DNA of 64,000 nt from Corticibacter populi (GCF_004217315.1 NZ_SGWR01000002.1:302414-366413); one strand, 5' to 3'; shown: positions 8,826-18,238, counted from the first letter of the stretch. The notes: generated by a model not told the origin, from the letters alone. Numbers and translations: made by a program.

Positions 8826-9970
8826 GCTTGGTGTGAATCGGTCAGCAGGCTGGCGAACAGCGCTTCGTAGTTGGCAGTCATCGTGGCCAGTCCGTAATGA
8901 TCCATTGCATCCCGGCGGGCCTGCCCTGCCAAGGCCGCGGCATGCGCAGGATCGGTCAGCAGATCCTGCAGCGCATCGGCCAGCGAGGCGGCATCTCCGG
9001 GCTCTACCAGCAGGCCGTTGCGGCCATGCGCGATGACCTCCTGAATACCCGCGACCCGGCTGCCCACGACCGCGCAACCCGCCGCCATGCCCTCGATCAG
9101 CGACAGCGGCATGCCTTCGTAGTGGCTGGAGAGCACGCACAGCTGCTGCGCCATCAAAAGACCCGGCACATCAGGGCAATGGCCGAGGAAATGGACCTGC
9201 TCCTGCACATCGAGCCGGCGGGCCAGTTGTTCGGCCGCCTTGCGCATGCGGGCCTTGCCGCCCCCGGCCAGATGGAGCTGCGGCCTCAGTCCGCGCTGGC
9301 GCAACAAGGCCAGCGACTGGAGCAAGGTGGCGTGGTCCTTTTGCCGCGCAAAGCGTGCAGCCATCACGATGCCGGGCTGGCGCTGCGCCAGAGGCGATTG
9401 GTCGGCCTGCTCGAAAGGCTCGAGCCGGATGCCGTTGGGGATGCTGACGACCTTGCCGGCCGGAAACCCGAGGGCGAGCAGACTTTGCGCCACGCCTTCG
9501 GAACACCCCACGATGCGGTCGGTGCGCTCGCTCAGCCAAAGTGCCTGCCGCAGGCGACGCGGCGTGTAGCGCTCGCGCGAGTTGTGCTCGACGTGCACCA
9601 GATGCGGCACACCGGCGCGCAGGCCGGCGTAGCGGCCCCAGAGATGATCGCTGAAGCCATGCGCGACCAGGATGTCAGGGCGGAACTGCCGGCAGATGGC
9701 CGCGAGCTGCCGCACCGTGGCCCAGTGCGACCAGCCGGCAACCACCTGTACCGGTACACCCTGCGTCCGCAGGGCCTCGATGCGGGCCGGGTCGGTCTGG
9801 CGCTTGCGCCTGAGTACCAGCAGCGGCTCGAAGCGCCCCGAGCGCTGGTGTGCCTGCACCAGGTCCAGCGCCACCTGGGTCGCGCCCGAGAAGCCGCCGG
9901 TGACGAAGTGCAGCACCTTCGGCACGGCCCTGCCCCGTTCGAGCGAAGGGGCGACCACCTCATTCAGCAT
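8822..9970 (-). CDS. glycosyltransferase family 4 protein
   Basis: GT-B fold glycosyltransferase (382 residues). It carries the donor-side opening VLHFVTGGFSGATQVALD, a central GIVMAARFARQKDHATLLQ strand and the C-terminal motif HYEGMPLSLIEGMAAGCAVVG, in which the two Glu of the EX7E pattern are visible. The start at MLNEVVAPS follows the stop of the zinc-finger gene by 29 bases; an upstream extension would overlap that gene. The last 4 bases overlap the next glycosyltransferase gene, so the pair is translationally coupled. Donor and acceptor are unknown. Confidence 0.85.
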   Translation of the reverse strand: MLNEVVAPSLERGRAVPKVLHFVTGGFSGATQVALDLVQAHQRSGRFEPLLVLRRKRQTDPARIEALRTQGVPVQVVAGWSHWATVRQLAAICRQFRPDILVAHGFSDHLWGRYAGLRAGVPHLVHVEHNSRERYTPRRLRQALWLSERTDRIVGCSEGVAQSLLALGFPAGKVVSIPNGIRLEPFEQADQSPLAQRQPGIVMAARFARQKDHATLLQSLALLRQRGLRPQLHLAGGGKARMRKAAEQLARRLDVQEQVHFLGHCPDVPGLLMAQQLCVLSSHYEGMPLSLIEGMAAGCAVVGSRVAGIQEVIAHGRNGLLVEPGDAASLADALQDLLTDPAHAAALAGQARRDAMDHYGLATMTANYEALFASLLTDSHQA

Positions 9971-9999
9971 ACTGCACTCATCGGCATACCACTGGAGAC

Positions 10000-10224
10000 T
10001 CAATGCCCGCCGTGGACGACCTCGCCAGCCTTGAGGTGGTATTCGGTGCCGCAATAGGGACAGCGGGCGCTGCCGGTCTGGGCGATGTCGAGAAACACCC
10101 GTGGATGGGCATTCCACAGCTGCATGCCGGCCTTGGGATTGGGGCAGAACACGCCGCCATTGCCGTTGAGGTCTTTGGCCAGCAGTTCCACGCTGGCAAC
10201 GGGTGTGGGAGATGGGCTGCTCAT
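10000..10224 (-). CDS. zinc-finger domain protein (zf-CHCC type)
   Basis: Small cytoplasmic protein of 74 residues, resembling the zf-CHCC family (PF10276) that includes the mitochondrial complex I subunit NDUFS6. Candidate zinc ligands are the Cys in GGVFCPN, the His in NAHPRVFLDI and the CPYC pair in ARCPYCGTEYHLK. The start MSSPSPTP was preferred because the conserved part lies wholly downstream and an extension would add a low-complexity tract. It lies between a small membrane protein gene and glycosyltransferase genes, an arrangement that gives no clear functional clue. Confidence 0.8.
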   Translation of the reverse strand: MSSPSPTPVASVELLAKDLNGNGGVFCPNPKAGMQLWNAHPRVFLDIAQTGSARCPYCGTEYHLKAGEVVHGGH

Positions 10225-10322
10225 ATCGTTTTTTCTGATGGTGACGAGAACGAAGGCTGGCGGCCCCGCATGGTCAAGACAGGGCCTGGCTTGCACAGGC
10301 ATGGCCGCCGGTAAAACTGTGA

Positions 10323-10745
10323 TTATGGGGCTTCCGCCTCCGTTTCGGGCCGCCCCAGCGACCACACCACCAGCTTGCCATTCACGAACTGGCAATCCAC
10401 CCAGGCGCCGCCCAGATCGGTCCAGCGGTGGATTTCGGGCTGCACATCCAGAGGCGACTGCGGCACGCTCAACGACCGGGTCTGCTGCACCACCTGCAGC
10501 ATGCTCATGCCGGGGCGCAGCCGCGCGTTGAGCATGACGGCACTGGAGATCACGCCCTTGGGCGTATTGGCGGCGATCCGCAGCACCCGCATCACCTTGG
10601 TAAAGTGCAGCAGGAAGAAGAAAACCACCACGCCGAACACGGCGAAGAAGCCGGTCCAGCCCTGGTTGACATAACCCGTGGTCAACACCAGAGTGATGAC
10701 GGCGACGATCAAGACGCTTTTCAATCCAGAATGCATGGCGCGCAT
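10323..10745 (-). CDS. conserved hypothetical membrane-anchored protein
   Basis: Function not recognised. The 140-residue product starts with two hydrophobic segments, about residues 8-24 and 30-46, giving an N-terminal hairpin in the inner membrane. A soluble C-terminal domain of about 90 residues follows (GMSMLQVVQQTRSLSV through VDCQFVNGKLVVWSLG). Its start lies 1 base from the hpnE stop, so it is part of the same leftward transcript as hpnDE. The acidic end ETEAEAP is typical of a soluble tail. Confidence 0.7.
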   Translation of the reverse strand: MRAMHSGLKSVLIVAVITLVLTTGYVNQGWTGFFAVFGVVVFFFLLHFTKVMRVLRIAANTPKGVISSAVMLNARLRPGMSMLQVVQQTRSLSVPQSPLDVQPEIHRWTDLGGAWVDCQFVNGKLVVWSLGRPETEAEAP

Positions 10746-10746
10746 T

Positions 10747-12198
10747 CTAGGGCCTGTTCACGGCCGTCAGCGCCGCCGCTGCCTGGCGGCCGCTGATGAC
10801 GGCGCCTTCGAGCGTGGCGGGATAGGGTCCCTCAACATAGTCGCCACACACCAGCAGCCCCGGCCACAGGGCGCTGGGCCGCTGACCGGGGCGCACCAGG
10901 CCCGCCGTGCAGGCGAAAGTGGCGCGTTTTTCGACGATGCTGGTGATGATGCGCGGCATGGCGCCATGGCCATGCGCCTGCAGCACCCGCCGGGCCTGCT
11001 GCAGCACCGTCTGTTCGAGGATGGCCCGCTCGATCACGCTGGCACTGGCGACAAAGGCCAACAGGCCGGCATCCTGGCTCAGCTGCTGCCGGTCGAACAC
11101 GAATTGCGCACCCGCCACTGCCGCTGCTCCCAGCGTGGCAGCAGGTGAGGCAACCCCATCGAGCTGCAGCATCGGCCTGGGCAGCAAGGGGCGAGCCAGC
11201 TGGTCACGCGGTGGCGGTGGCACTTGCACATACACGGTGGTGATGGCCTCATGCGCCATGCCTTGCGCGGCCTGCAGCCAGGCCTGCCAATTGGGGGTAG
11301 CGGCGGTCTCAGGCGTGGCCTGGGCGAGGTCCTCCAGCAGGCGCTGCGCTTCCCACACCGGCGTGGCCAGGATCACCGCATCGAAGGCCTCGCCATCGAT
11401 GCGCCACGGCGCCGCGCCCTCCGCTGCCGCGGTAGAGCTCGACAAGCCTGTTCGTCGCAACTGCATCGCGCGCGCGCCCAACCGCACCCGTGCGCCATGG
11501 GCCTGCAACCAGGCCAGCGCGGGCTGCGCCAGCAACTGGCCCAAGGGCACCCTGGGCAGCAAGAGATCCGAACTCCCGGCCCCGCCCTGAAGGCTGTCCT
11601 GCAACACCCGCAGGAACACGGCGGCACTGGCGCTCCGAAGAGGGGTATTCAGCGCGGCCGTGCACAGCGGTTCGATGAGACCGTGCACGACGGCGGGCGG
11701 CAGGTCTTCGCACAACTGCGCCACGGTGACCTGCGCGCCACAGGTAAAACCGGCACGCCGCCAAGCGGCCAGGCGGCGCAGCAGCGCCAGCCGGTCCGGC
11801 CACGTCCAGCCCCTGGCCGTCAAAATGCCGGCCACACCATTCCACGGGCTGGGAAGGCGCGGCAAGGCCAGGCCCCGGCCCTGCGCATCGCGCAAATCCA
11901 GCGGTGTGCGCCGCAACACCTTCGCGGGGTCGATGCCGACGCGCTGCATCAGCGCCAGCGACTGCGCGTATGCGCCGATCAGGATGTGCTGGCCGTTGTC
12001 GAGCACGGTCTGGACCCCGTTGGCCGCCGGCAGCAGCACGCTGCGCGCCCGTCCACCCGGTGCGCGCGCGGCCTCCAGCAAGGTCACCTGCCAGCCCGTC
12101 TCGATGGCATCGACGGCGGCGGCCAGGCCTGCCCAGCCAGCGCCGACGATGGCCACGCGCCGACCAGACGGCGCGCTCACGCGCACCCTCCCACGCAT
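10747..12198 (-). CDS. hpnE: hydroxysqualene dehydroxylase HpnE
   Basis: FAD-dependent oxidoreductase that converts hydroxysqualene to squalene in the three-enzyme HpnCDE route used by many bacteria for hopanoids or squalene. The 483-residue product has the dinucleotide-binding motif VAIVGAGWAGLAAAVDA near the start, followed by LLEAARAPGGRARS, the amine-oxidase-like FAD signature. The C-terminus (GLLVCGDYVEGPYPATLEGAVISGRQAA) is the matching FAD-closing motif. It directly follows hpnD (44-base gap). An actual start a few codons later (VSAPSG) is possible. No hpnC is present in the window. Confidence 0.88.
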   Translation of the reverse strand: MRGRVRVSAPSGRRVAIVGAGWAGLAAAVDAIETGWQVTLLEAARAPGGRARSVLLPAANGVQTVLDNGQHILIGAYAQSLALMQRVGIDPAKVLRRTPLDLRDAQGRGLALPRLPSPWNGVAGILTARGWTWPDRLALLRRLAAWRRAGFTCGAQVTVAQLCEDLPPAVVHGLIEPLCTAALNTPLRSASAAVFLRVLQDSLQGGAGSSDLLLPRVPLGQLLAQPALAWLQAHGARVRLGARAMQLRRTGLSSSTAAAEGAAPWRIDGEAFDAVILATPVWEAQRLLEDLAQATPETAATPNWQAWLQAAQGMAHEAITTVYVQVPPPPRDQLARPLLPRPMLQLDGVASPAATLGAAAVAGAQFVFDRQQLSQDAGLLAFVASASVIERAILEQTVLQQARRVLQAHGHGAMPRIITSIVEKRATFACTAGLVRPGQRPSALWPGLLVCGDYVEGPYPATLEGAVISGRQAAAALTAVNRP

Positions 12199-12242
12199 GG
12201 GAGTGGGGTCTGCACATTGTCAGGCCATGCCATGTGAGTTCC

Positions 12243-13088
12243 TCAGCGCGGCATGCGCCCGAGCGCCTGCACCTGCCAGGCCAGCCACAGCTTGCGCAGG
12301 GGCGTCAGCCGAATGCGCTGGTGCAGCACCTGGAACTGATCGCGCTCGATTTCCCGCAGCAACGTGCGGTAGATATTGGCCATCATCAGGCCCGGTTTCT
12401 GGCTGCGCCGGTCAGCTGCTGGAAGCAGTTGCAGGGCTTCGTCATAGAGTCGCTGGGCGCGCTCGGCCTGGAAGCGCATCAGCGCCGTGAAGCGTTCGGA
12501 GTACTCGCGCTTGCTGATCTCGTGCGCGCGCACATTGAACTGCTGCAGTTCATCCACCGGCAGGTAGATGCGCCCGCGCATGGCGTCCTCGCCCACGTCC
12601 CGGATCACATTGGTGAGCTGAAACGCCTGACCCAGCACGTGCGCATAGCGCGTGGTGCCTGGCTCGCTCTGCCCGAAGATGCGGGCCGAGACCTCGCCCA
12701 CCACCCCCGCCACCAGATGGCAATAGCGCTGCAGGCTGGGGTAATCGAGGTAGCGGGTCTGCTGCAGGTCCATCTCGCAGCCTTCGATGATGGCCAGCAA
12801 CGCCTCTTCCTCGATGCCATAGTCGGCCAGCGCCGGCTGCAGTGCCTGCATGGCAGGATGGCTGGGCGCGCCGGCAAAGGTCCGCTGTACCTCGCTGCGC
12901 CACCAGGCCAGCTTGGTGGCGGCCACTCCCGGGTCCGAGACCTCATCGACCACATCGTCCACCTCGCGGCAAAAGGCATAGAAGGCGGTGATGGCGGCGC
13001 GGCGCGGCGGCGGCAAAAAGCGGAAGGCGTAGTAGAAGCTGCTGCCGGACTCCGCCGCCTTCTGCTGGACGTACTGCTGTGGGGTCAT
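12243..13088 (-). CDS. hpnD: presqualene diphosphate synthase HpnD
   Basis: Joins two farnesyl diphosphates head-to-head to presqualene diphosphate. The 281 residues carry both prenyl-diphosphate-binding motifs: FCREVDDVVDEVSD (first DxxxD) and LTNVIRDVGEDAMRGRIYLP (second). The family FYYAFRFLPPPRR opening is also clear. It is the first gene of a leftward run with hpnE. Phytoene synthase (CrtB) is the main alternative in this superfamily, but pairing with hpnE favours HpnD. Confidence 0.88.
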   Translation of the reverse strand: MTPQQYVQQKAAESGSSFYYAFRFLPPPRRAAITAFYAFCREVDDVVDEVSDPGVAATKLAWWRSEVQRTFAGAPSHPAMQALQPALADYGIEEEALLAIIEGCEMDLQQTRYLDYPSLQRYCHLVAGVVGEVSARIFGQSEPGTTRYAHVLGQAFQLTNVIRDVGEDAMRGRIYLPVDELQQFNVRAHEISKREYSERFTALMRFQAERAQRLYDEALQLLPAADRRSQKPGLMMANIYRTLLREIERDQFQVLHQRIRLTPLRKLWLAWQVQALGRMPR

Positions 13089-13179
13089 AAATGCATGTTT
13101 TCAGTCAGCCGACATTGTCCCATGCACAGTGGCCGGCGCCAGGCCAGCATCGGTCCATCTGATCCGCAGCACCGGTAGC

Positions 13180-13890
13180 TCAAGACAGCATGCCGGCGGC
13201 GCGCAGACCCGCCTCGAGCCGCTGGGCGAACAGTGCATAGCCCCGGGTGTTGGCGTGCACCTGATCGGAGCGCAGGCGCTCATCGGCGAGGATGTCGGAC
13301 CAGGCATCGCCCAGCAGCGGCAGCTTCTGCTCGCTGGCGATGCGCGCATACATGGCATGGTCGCTCAACACGCCAGCGGCGGCCAACAAGCCCAGCGCCG
13401 GCATCGCCACCAGCATCACCTGCGCACCAGCAGCCTGGCACTGCTGGCAGATGGCGCGGATGTTGGCCTCGGTCTGCTGCTGCGATTGGCGCTGCAGAAA
13501 ATCGTTGCCACCGATGCCGACGATCACCAGTTCAGGCTGGTACTCCTGCAGCAGCCCGGGCAGCCGCGCAAGCGCCTGGGCCGAGGTATTGCCCGACACT
13601 CCGGCGTTGACGACCTGCCAGCCCGTGGCTTCGGCGAGCAGCGTGGGCCAGTCCTGCCGGGGTGCAGCACCCACGCCATGGGTGAGCGAATCGCCCAACG
13701 CCAGCACCACCGCGCCAGCGGACACCGGCGTCGCGCGGGGCTTGCTGCGACCGCAGCCCGCCAGCCCCAGGCCGGAGATCAGCGCAACCGCCGCCAGGCC
13801 TTGCCCGAGCAGGCGCCGACGCGCGGGCCCCAGCATGGCTGGCTGGACGGACAGGATCAAGGCATCGGGCGCAGACATGGGCGGACTCAC
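13180..13890 (-). CDS. SGNH/GDSL esterase, TesA-like lipoprotein
   Basis: Periplasmic or membrane-anchored esterase/arylesterase-type enzyme (236 residues). Blocks of the SGNH fold are visible: block [10 protein letters not shown] with the nucleophilic Ser, block II GVSGNTS with Gly, block III GIGGND with Asn, and block [12 protein letters not shown] with catalytic Asp and His. The N-terminus [20 protein letters not shown] followed by AGC looks like a lipoprotein signal with lipobox LAGC. The start could be at either of two Met codons, about 5 residues apart. It is transcribed away from proB. Confidence 0.8.
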   Translation of the reverse strand: MSPPMSAPDALILSVQPAMLGPARRRLLGQGLAAVALISGLGLAGCGRSKPRATPVSAGAVVLALGDSLTHGVGAAPRQDWPTLLAEATGWQVVNAGVSGNTSAQALARLPGLLQEYQPELVIVGIGGNDFLQRQSQQQTEANIRAICQQCQAAGAQVMLVAMPALGLLAAAGVLSDHAMYARIASEQKLPLLGDAWSDILADERLRSDQVHANTRGYALFAQRLEAGLRAAGMLS

Positions 13891-14071
13891 AGGACGAAGG
13901 AGAGGATCAACAGGTTCCGAGGGAAGGCAGCGCCAAGGCCACGTTCACATGGCCCGATTCTGCCACCGCCAACGTGGCCTTTCGAGCTGTTCGGGCCGCC
14001 TCCCGGCCCCCGCTCGTCAACATGCTTTTATGCAAGAATGGCGGGTTTTCATTGCCTCAGCCACCTTCTTC

Positions 14072-15241
14072 ATGATCAGCCCGACGTCCGCATCCAGCCA
14101 TCCCTGGGACAACGTGCGCCTTGCGCGCCGTATCGTCGTCAAGGTCGGCTCCAGCCTGGTGACCAACCAGGGCCAGGGCCTGGATGCCCAGGCCATCGAC
14201 GAATGGGCGCGCCAGCTCAGCCGCATCGTCCATGGCGATGCGCACGGCATGGGCCGGCGCGAGGTCATCATGGTCTCGAGCGGCGCCATTGCCGAAGGCA
14301 TGAAGCGCATGGGCATGCAGCGGCGCCCGCGCGAACTTCATGAGCTGCAGGCCGCCGCCGCCGTCGGCCAGATGGGCCTGGTGCAGATGTACGAGAGCAA
14401 GCTGCGCCATTACGGCCTGGGCAGCGCCCAGGTGCTGCTCACCCACGCCGACATGGCCGACCGCGAACGCTACCTCAATGCCCGCGTGACGCTGCTGACG
14501 CTGCTCGCGCGCGGCATCGTGCCGGTGATCAACGAGAACGACACCGTCGTCAACGATGAAATCAAGTTCGGCGACAACGACACGCTGGGCGCACTGGTGG
14601 CCAACCTGGTGGTGGCTGACCTGCTGATCATCCTCACCGACCAGAATGGCTTCTACACCGCCGATCCGCGCAAGCACCCCGAGGCCGAGAAGGTGCAGCT
14701 GGCCCGCGCCGGCGATCCGGCACTGGAGGCCATGGCTGGCGGTGCCGGAACCAGCATCGGCACGGGCGGCATGCTCACCAAGGTGCTGGCGGCCAAGCGG
14801 GCCGCCCGTTCGGGCGCATCGACCATCATTGCCTGGGGGCGTGAGCCCGACATCCTGCCGCGGCTGATGGCCGGCGAGCAGGGCATTGGCTCGCTGCTCT
14901 ACGCCCCCATGCACAAGCTGCAGGCGCGCAAGCAGTGGATCGCCGACCACTTGCAGTTGCATGGTGCGGTGGTGCTCGATGCCGGTGCGGTGCGCAAGAT
15001 CGTCGCCGAAGGCAAGAGCCTGTTGCCGGTGGGCATTACCGCCGTCAAGGGCAGCTTCACGCGTGGCGAAGTCATCGCCATCGAGGACGAGGCCGGCCTG
15101 CAGATCGCCCGGGGCCTCGTCAACTACAGCGATCAGGAAGCGCGCAAGCTCTGCCGCCATCCTTCTGCCGACATCGAGGCCTTGCTGGGCTATGTGGCAG
15201 AACCGGAGATGGTGCACCGCGACAACCTGGTGCTGATCTGA
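14072..15241 (+). CDS. proB: glutamate 5-kinase
   Basis: First step of proline synthesis: phosphorylates L-glutamate to glutamyl-5-phosphate. The 389-residue protein has an N-terminal amino-acid-kinase domain ([78 protein letters not shown]) and a C-terminal PUA domain from about residue 290 ([14 protein letters not shown]). The start is uncertain because no strong ribosome site is visible; an upstream Met about 15 codons earlier is possible. It stands alone here, not behind obgE as in many relatives, and ends just before a strong bidirectional terminator. Confidence 0.93.
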   Translation: MISPTSASSHPWDNVRLARRIVVKVGSSLVTNQGQGLDAQAIDEWARQLSRIVHGDAHGMGRREVIMVSSGAIAEGMKRMGMQRRPRELHELQAAAAVGQMGLVQMYESKLRHYGLGSAQVLLTHADMADRERYLNARVTLLTLLARGIVPVINENDTVVNDEIKFGDNDTLGALVANLVVADLLIILTDQNGFYTADPRKHPEAEKVQLARAGDPALEAMAGGAGTSIGTGGMLTKVLAAKRAARSGASTIIAWGREPDILPRLMAGEQGIGSLLYAPMHKLQARKQWIADHLQLHGAVVLDAGAVRKIVAEGKSLLPVGITAVKGSFTRGEVIAIEDEAGLQIARGLVNYSDQEARKLCRHPSADIEALLGYVAEPEMVHRDNLVLI

Positions 15242-15277
15242 AAGCCGCTTGTCACACGCAGCGTCCCCATCCGCCAT

Positions 15278-15313
15278 GCAAAACGGCCGCGCAATATTGC
15301 GCGGCCGTTTTGC
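15278..15313. terminator. bidirectional rho-independent terminator between proB and mlaB
   Basis: A perfect 36-base palindrome with arms beginning GCAAAACGGCCGCGCAAT. The GC-rich stem is flanked by A and T tracts on both sides, so it can end the rightward proB transcript and the leftward mla operon. It lies in the convergent gap between the two genes. Confidence 0.85.
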
Positions 15314-15378
15314 TTTTCAGAGAGCGCCAACTTCCGAGGGCCCCTGCGGCCTGACCCGAAGGCCCGGCGCAGGCGCAA

Positions 15379-15669
15379 TCAGCGCGCCGCAGGCGGCGCG
15401 AACAGCTCCTCGATGCCGTAGACGTCGGCCAGCGACTGCAGCGTCGCCGACATGCCCGAGACGCCAAAACCGATGCCCTTGGCTTCGGCCTCGCGCCGCA
15501 CTGCCAGCAGCGCGGCCAGCGCGGCCGAGTCGAACTGCTTGAGCGCCGAGGCATCGATCTGCAGCGGCTCGCCGGCAGACAGCGCCTCGGCCAGCGCGGA
15601 CTGGGTGCTGCGGACCCAGCCCACAACTTCTTCACGGGTCAAACGAACGGGCAATTGCAGGATTGGCAT
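15379..15669 (-). CDS. mlaB: STAS-domain protein MlaB
   Basis: Small cytoplasmic STAS protein (96 residues) that binds the MlaF ATPase and is needed for the MlaFEDB complex to move phospholipids between the inner and outer membranes. Seen: the STAS core strand EPLQIDASALKQFDSAALAALLAVRREAEA with the SxxxxxL helix, and the second GFGVSGMSATLQSLADVYG segment. It is the last gene of the leftward mlaFEDACB operon, about 200 bases after mlaC, and ends at the shared terminator with proB. Confidence 0.85.
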   Translation of the reverse strand: MPILQLPVRLTREEVVGWVRSTQSALAEALSAGEPLQIDASALKQFDSAALAALLAVRREAEAKGIGFGVSGMSATLQSLADVYGIEELFAPPAAR

Positions 15670-15867
15670 GACGGTGTGGCAAAAATCAGATTCGGATCAG
15701 GACACGGCATCGCCTGCCGGGCCCTTGTCGATCCGGGCCTGACAGGTAATGACCAATGCATCATACCCGGTGAGCGTATGCCTTCGGCGCGAGGCGCGCC
15801 ATTGGCGTATTCACTGTCACCATGGGCTGCTGACGCAAATAGCCCGGCGGCTCTTCAAAGGCGGCGC

Positions 15868-16530
15868 TCAGGAGGCGGCCGGCTGGTTGGCGCTGTTGCG
15901 GTTTTGCAGCGAACGGATCAGACCGTCGATGCCATTGGCATTGATTTCCTGCGTGAACTGCGGGCGATAGGTATCGACGATCCACGCCCCCATCACATTG
16001 ACGTTGTAGACCTTCCAGCCCAGCCCCTCGCCCGGCGTTTTCTGCAGGCGGTAGTCCAGCTGCACGGGCGAATCGCCGCCACGCACCTCGGAGCGCACCA
16101 GCACGTCGGTGGCATCCGCAGGCTGCGCCCGCATCGGCAGGATGACCACGCGCAGGTCGCCGACCTGCTCCAGCGAGTTCGCATAGGTGCGGATGAGCAT
16201 GCCCTTGAACGCCTCGATGAGCTGCTCGCGCTGCTCGGCGGTGGCGCCCCGCCAGGCCGGGCCGACGGCGGCTGCCGTCATGCGCTGGAAGTTCACGTTC
16301 GGCATCACGATGCGGTCGACCGCATCGGTGGCGGCCGCCACGTCGCCAGCCTTGACGCGCTCATTGTTGCGCAACTCGGTCAGCACATCGGTGGTGACGC
16401 GCTCGACCATGGCATTGGGCGCCAGGTCCTGCTGTTGCGCATGGACCAACGCCGGCACGGCAGCCATGAAAGAAGCGGCCAGGCCAATGGCGCTGCCCAG
16501 TATCCATTGTCGAATTCGGGTCATTTGCAT
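15868..16530 (-). CDS. mlaC: periplasmic phospholipid-binding protein MlaC
   Basis: Periplasmic shuttle that carries phospholipid between MlaA in the outer membrane and MlaFEDB in the inner membrane. The 220-residue precursor has a clear Sec signal (RIRQWILGSAIGLAASFMAA then VPALVHAQ) and MlaC-family segments RIVMPNVNFQRMTAAAVG, QREQLIEAFKGMLIRTYANSL and WKVYNVNVMGAWIVDTYR. The start was chosen because the signal peptide follows at once and an AGGAAGG ribosome site precedes it by about 9 bases. An upstream extension would lack a signal. Confidence 0.92.
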   Translation of the reverse strand: MQMTRIRQWILGSAIGLAASFMAAVPALVHAQQQDLAPNAMVERVTTDVLTELRNNERVKAGDVAAATDAVDRIVMPNVNFQRMTAAAVGPAWRGATAEQREQLIEAFKGMLIRTYANSLEQVGDLRVVILPMRAQPADATDVLVRSEVRGGDSPVQLDYRLQKTPGEGLGWKVYNVNVMGAWIVDTYRPQFTQEINANGIDGLIRSLQNRNSANQPAAS

Positions 16531-16740
16531 CTTGTTGTTTCCTTCCTGATCGAGAGTGACTGGCTTGGGGCCCATCATGCTGGCAAAGTTCCGCCCCTGG
16601 CTGTCAGCCAATGGCGACTCATGCCGTCCCATGTCTCGCCGCATAACGCAGCAATAACGCAGCAGCCGGCCGCATTGATGACAGCAACCGCCGGTACCGC
16701 CCCAGACCAAGCGCTGCTCCTCTGCTGCCTGGGCCACCGC

Positions 16741-17595
16741 TCACTGCGCAGCCGCTGGTGCGGCCGCGCTCTCGTCCTCGTCCGGCAGCGCGCCTGCATC
16801 GGCGTCGTAATCATCGTCGAGCATGCCGTCGCCCCCCGAGCCGGGATTGCGGCTGCTCAGGTACAGATCGCGCGTCATCACATAGGGGTCCAGCGCGGCC
16901 TGGTCGAGCATGTCGCTGGCGCGCAGCAGGCGCGCACGCGCATCGACCAGGCGCAGGCCATAGAGGGCGTAGCGGTGCGAATCGGGGTTGAGGTGAAAGA
17001 GCGGATTGCCATATGCGTCGACCGGCAGCGCCGCCGCATCGCGAATCGAGGAGGAACCCCAGAACGGCAGCACCAGATACGGCCCGGAGGGCACCCCCCA
17101 GTGGCCCAGCGTCATGCCGAAGTCGGTCTTGTAGCGCTCCAGCCGCATCTCGGTGGCCACATCCAGCAGCCCGCCCAGGCCGAAGGTCGAATTGACGGCG
17201 ACGCGGAAGAAGCTGCTCATCGAGGCTTCGCCCTTGAACTGCAGCACATTGTTGACGAAGGACCAGGCATCGCCCAGGTTGCCAAAGAAGTTGCCCACCC
17301 CGGTGCGCACCGGCGAGGGCACGGCCTTCTGGTAGCCCGTGGCCACCGGCCGGAGGATGGCGCGGTCGAGCCCGTCATTGAAGCTGTACATGCTGCGGTT
17401 GAAGGATTCGAGGGGATCGCGCGGATCCTGCCCGAACGCCTGCCCCTGCGGGCCGGTGCTGGCGCAGCCGGCCAGCATGGCCGCCGTCATGGCGGCAGCG
17501 GCAACCCGCGTCAGGTACTGGCGCTGCGCTGGCGCATCGGGACAACGGCGTTGAGCAGGACGAAGGGAGCGGCCGAAAGTGCGAGAGAAAGGCAT
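16741..17595 (-). CDS. mlaA: outer-membrane lipoprotein MlaA (VacJ)
   Basis: Outer-membrane lipoprotein that removes phospholipids from the outer leaflet and passes them to MlaC. The 284-residue precursor has a signal ending in a LAGC lipobox (AAAMTAAMLAGCASTGP), then the VacJ signature DPRDPLESFNRSMYSFND and later FGLGGLLDVATEM, GMTLGHWGVPSGPYLVLPFWG. The C-terminal 40 residues are an unusual Asp/Glu/Ala-rich tail (DDDYDADAGALPDEDES) that the enterobacterial protein lacks. It lies between mlaD and mlaC in the usual Burkholderiales order. Confidence 0.92.
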   Translation of the reverse strand: MPFSRTFGRSLRPAQRRCPDAPAQRQYLTRVAAAAMTAAMLAGCASTGPQGQAFGQDPRDPLESFNRSMYSFNDGLDRAILRPVATGYQKAVPSPVRTGVGNFFGNLGDAWSFVNNVLQFKGEASMSSFFRVAVNSTFGLGGLLDVATEMRLERYKTDFGMTLGHWGVPSGPYLVLPFWGSSSIRDAAALPVDAYGNPLFHLNPDSHRYALYGLRLVDARARLLRASDMLDQAALDPYVMTRDLYLSSRNPGSGGDGMLDDDYDADAGALPDEDESAAAPAAAQ

Positions 17596-17674
17596 GGGAA
17601 TGGTCTCTGTCTGGTTCTGCGTGGTTCTACATGGGGTCAGCGGACTGATGATGGCGGAGGAGCTGGCCAGGCCC

Positions 17675-18238
17675 TCAATCGATGCGGCCATCATTGGCAT
17701 TGGCGGGGGCGGCGGCGCCTTGGCCCGCCACGCTGCCGGAACCCGAACCATCGCCTGAGCTGCTGGCGGCACCGCCAGCCGGTTCGGCAGCCTTGCTGAA
17801 CATGAAGGCGGAGATCAGATTCTCCAGCACCATGGCCGACTGTGTCGAGGTCACCGTATCGCCCTGCTTGAGGTTGGCATCCTCGTAGCCGGGATCAATG
17901 CCCACGTACTGGTCGCCCAGCAGCCCGCTGGTGAGGATCTTGAGCGAGCTGTCCTCGGAGAACTGGTAGCGCTGGTCCATGTCCAGCACCACCAGCGCGC
18001 GGTAGACCTTGTCGTCGAAACTGATGGCATTGACGCGCCCGACCACCACGCCGCTGCTGCGCACCGCGGCCTTGGGCTTGAGCCCGCCGACATTGTCGAA
18101 ATAGGCCTTGACCTGGTAGGTGTTGCTGTTCCAGTTCAGCTGCAGCAGGTTGGCCGACTGCAAGGCCAGAAAGGCCAGCGCGGCAAAACCCAGCATCACG
18201 AAAAGACCTACCCAGAAATCGGTTTTGGAGCGTTGCAT
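17675..18238 (-). CDS. mlaD: MCE-domain protein MlaD
   Basis: Inner-membrane-anchored MCE protein whose hexamer forms the periplasmic channel over MlaE. The 187 residues begin with one membrane segment (FWVGLFVMLGFAALAFLAL), then the single MCE domain (YQVKAYFDNVGGLKPKAAVR; GVVVGRVNAI; ILTSGLLGDQYVGIDPG). The last 35 residues are a low-complexity Gly/Ser/Ala stretch with no known role. It is the third gene of the mla operon, 51 bases after mlaE. Confidence 0.92.
   Translation of the reverse strand: MQRSKTDFWVGLFVMLGFAALAFLALQSANLLQLNWNSNTYQVKAYFDNVGGLKPKAAVRSSGVVVGRVNAISFDDKVYRALVVLDMDQRYQFSEDSSLKILTSGLLGDQYVGIDPGYEDANLKQGDTVTSTQSAMVLENLISAFMFSKAAEPAGGAASSSGDGSGSGSVAGQGAAAPANANDGRID

Noticed and set aside
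10751-10760. GCCTGTTCAC at the hpnE end as another GAACCTGTTC copy
   Set aside because: It is inside the hpnE coding sequence and encodes conserved C-terminal residues; the flanking repeat sequence is absent.
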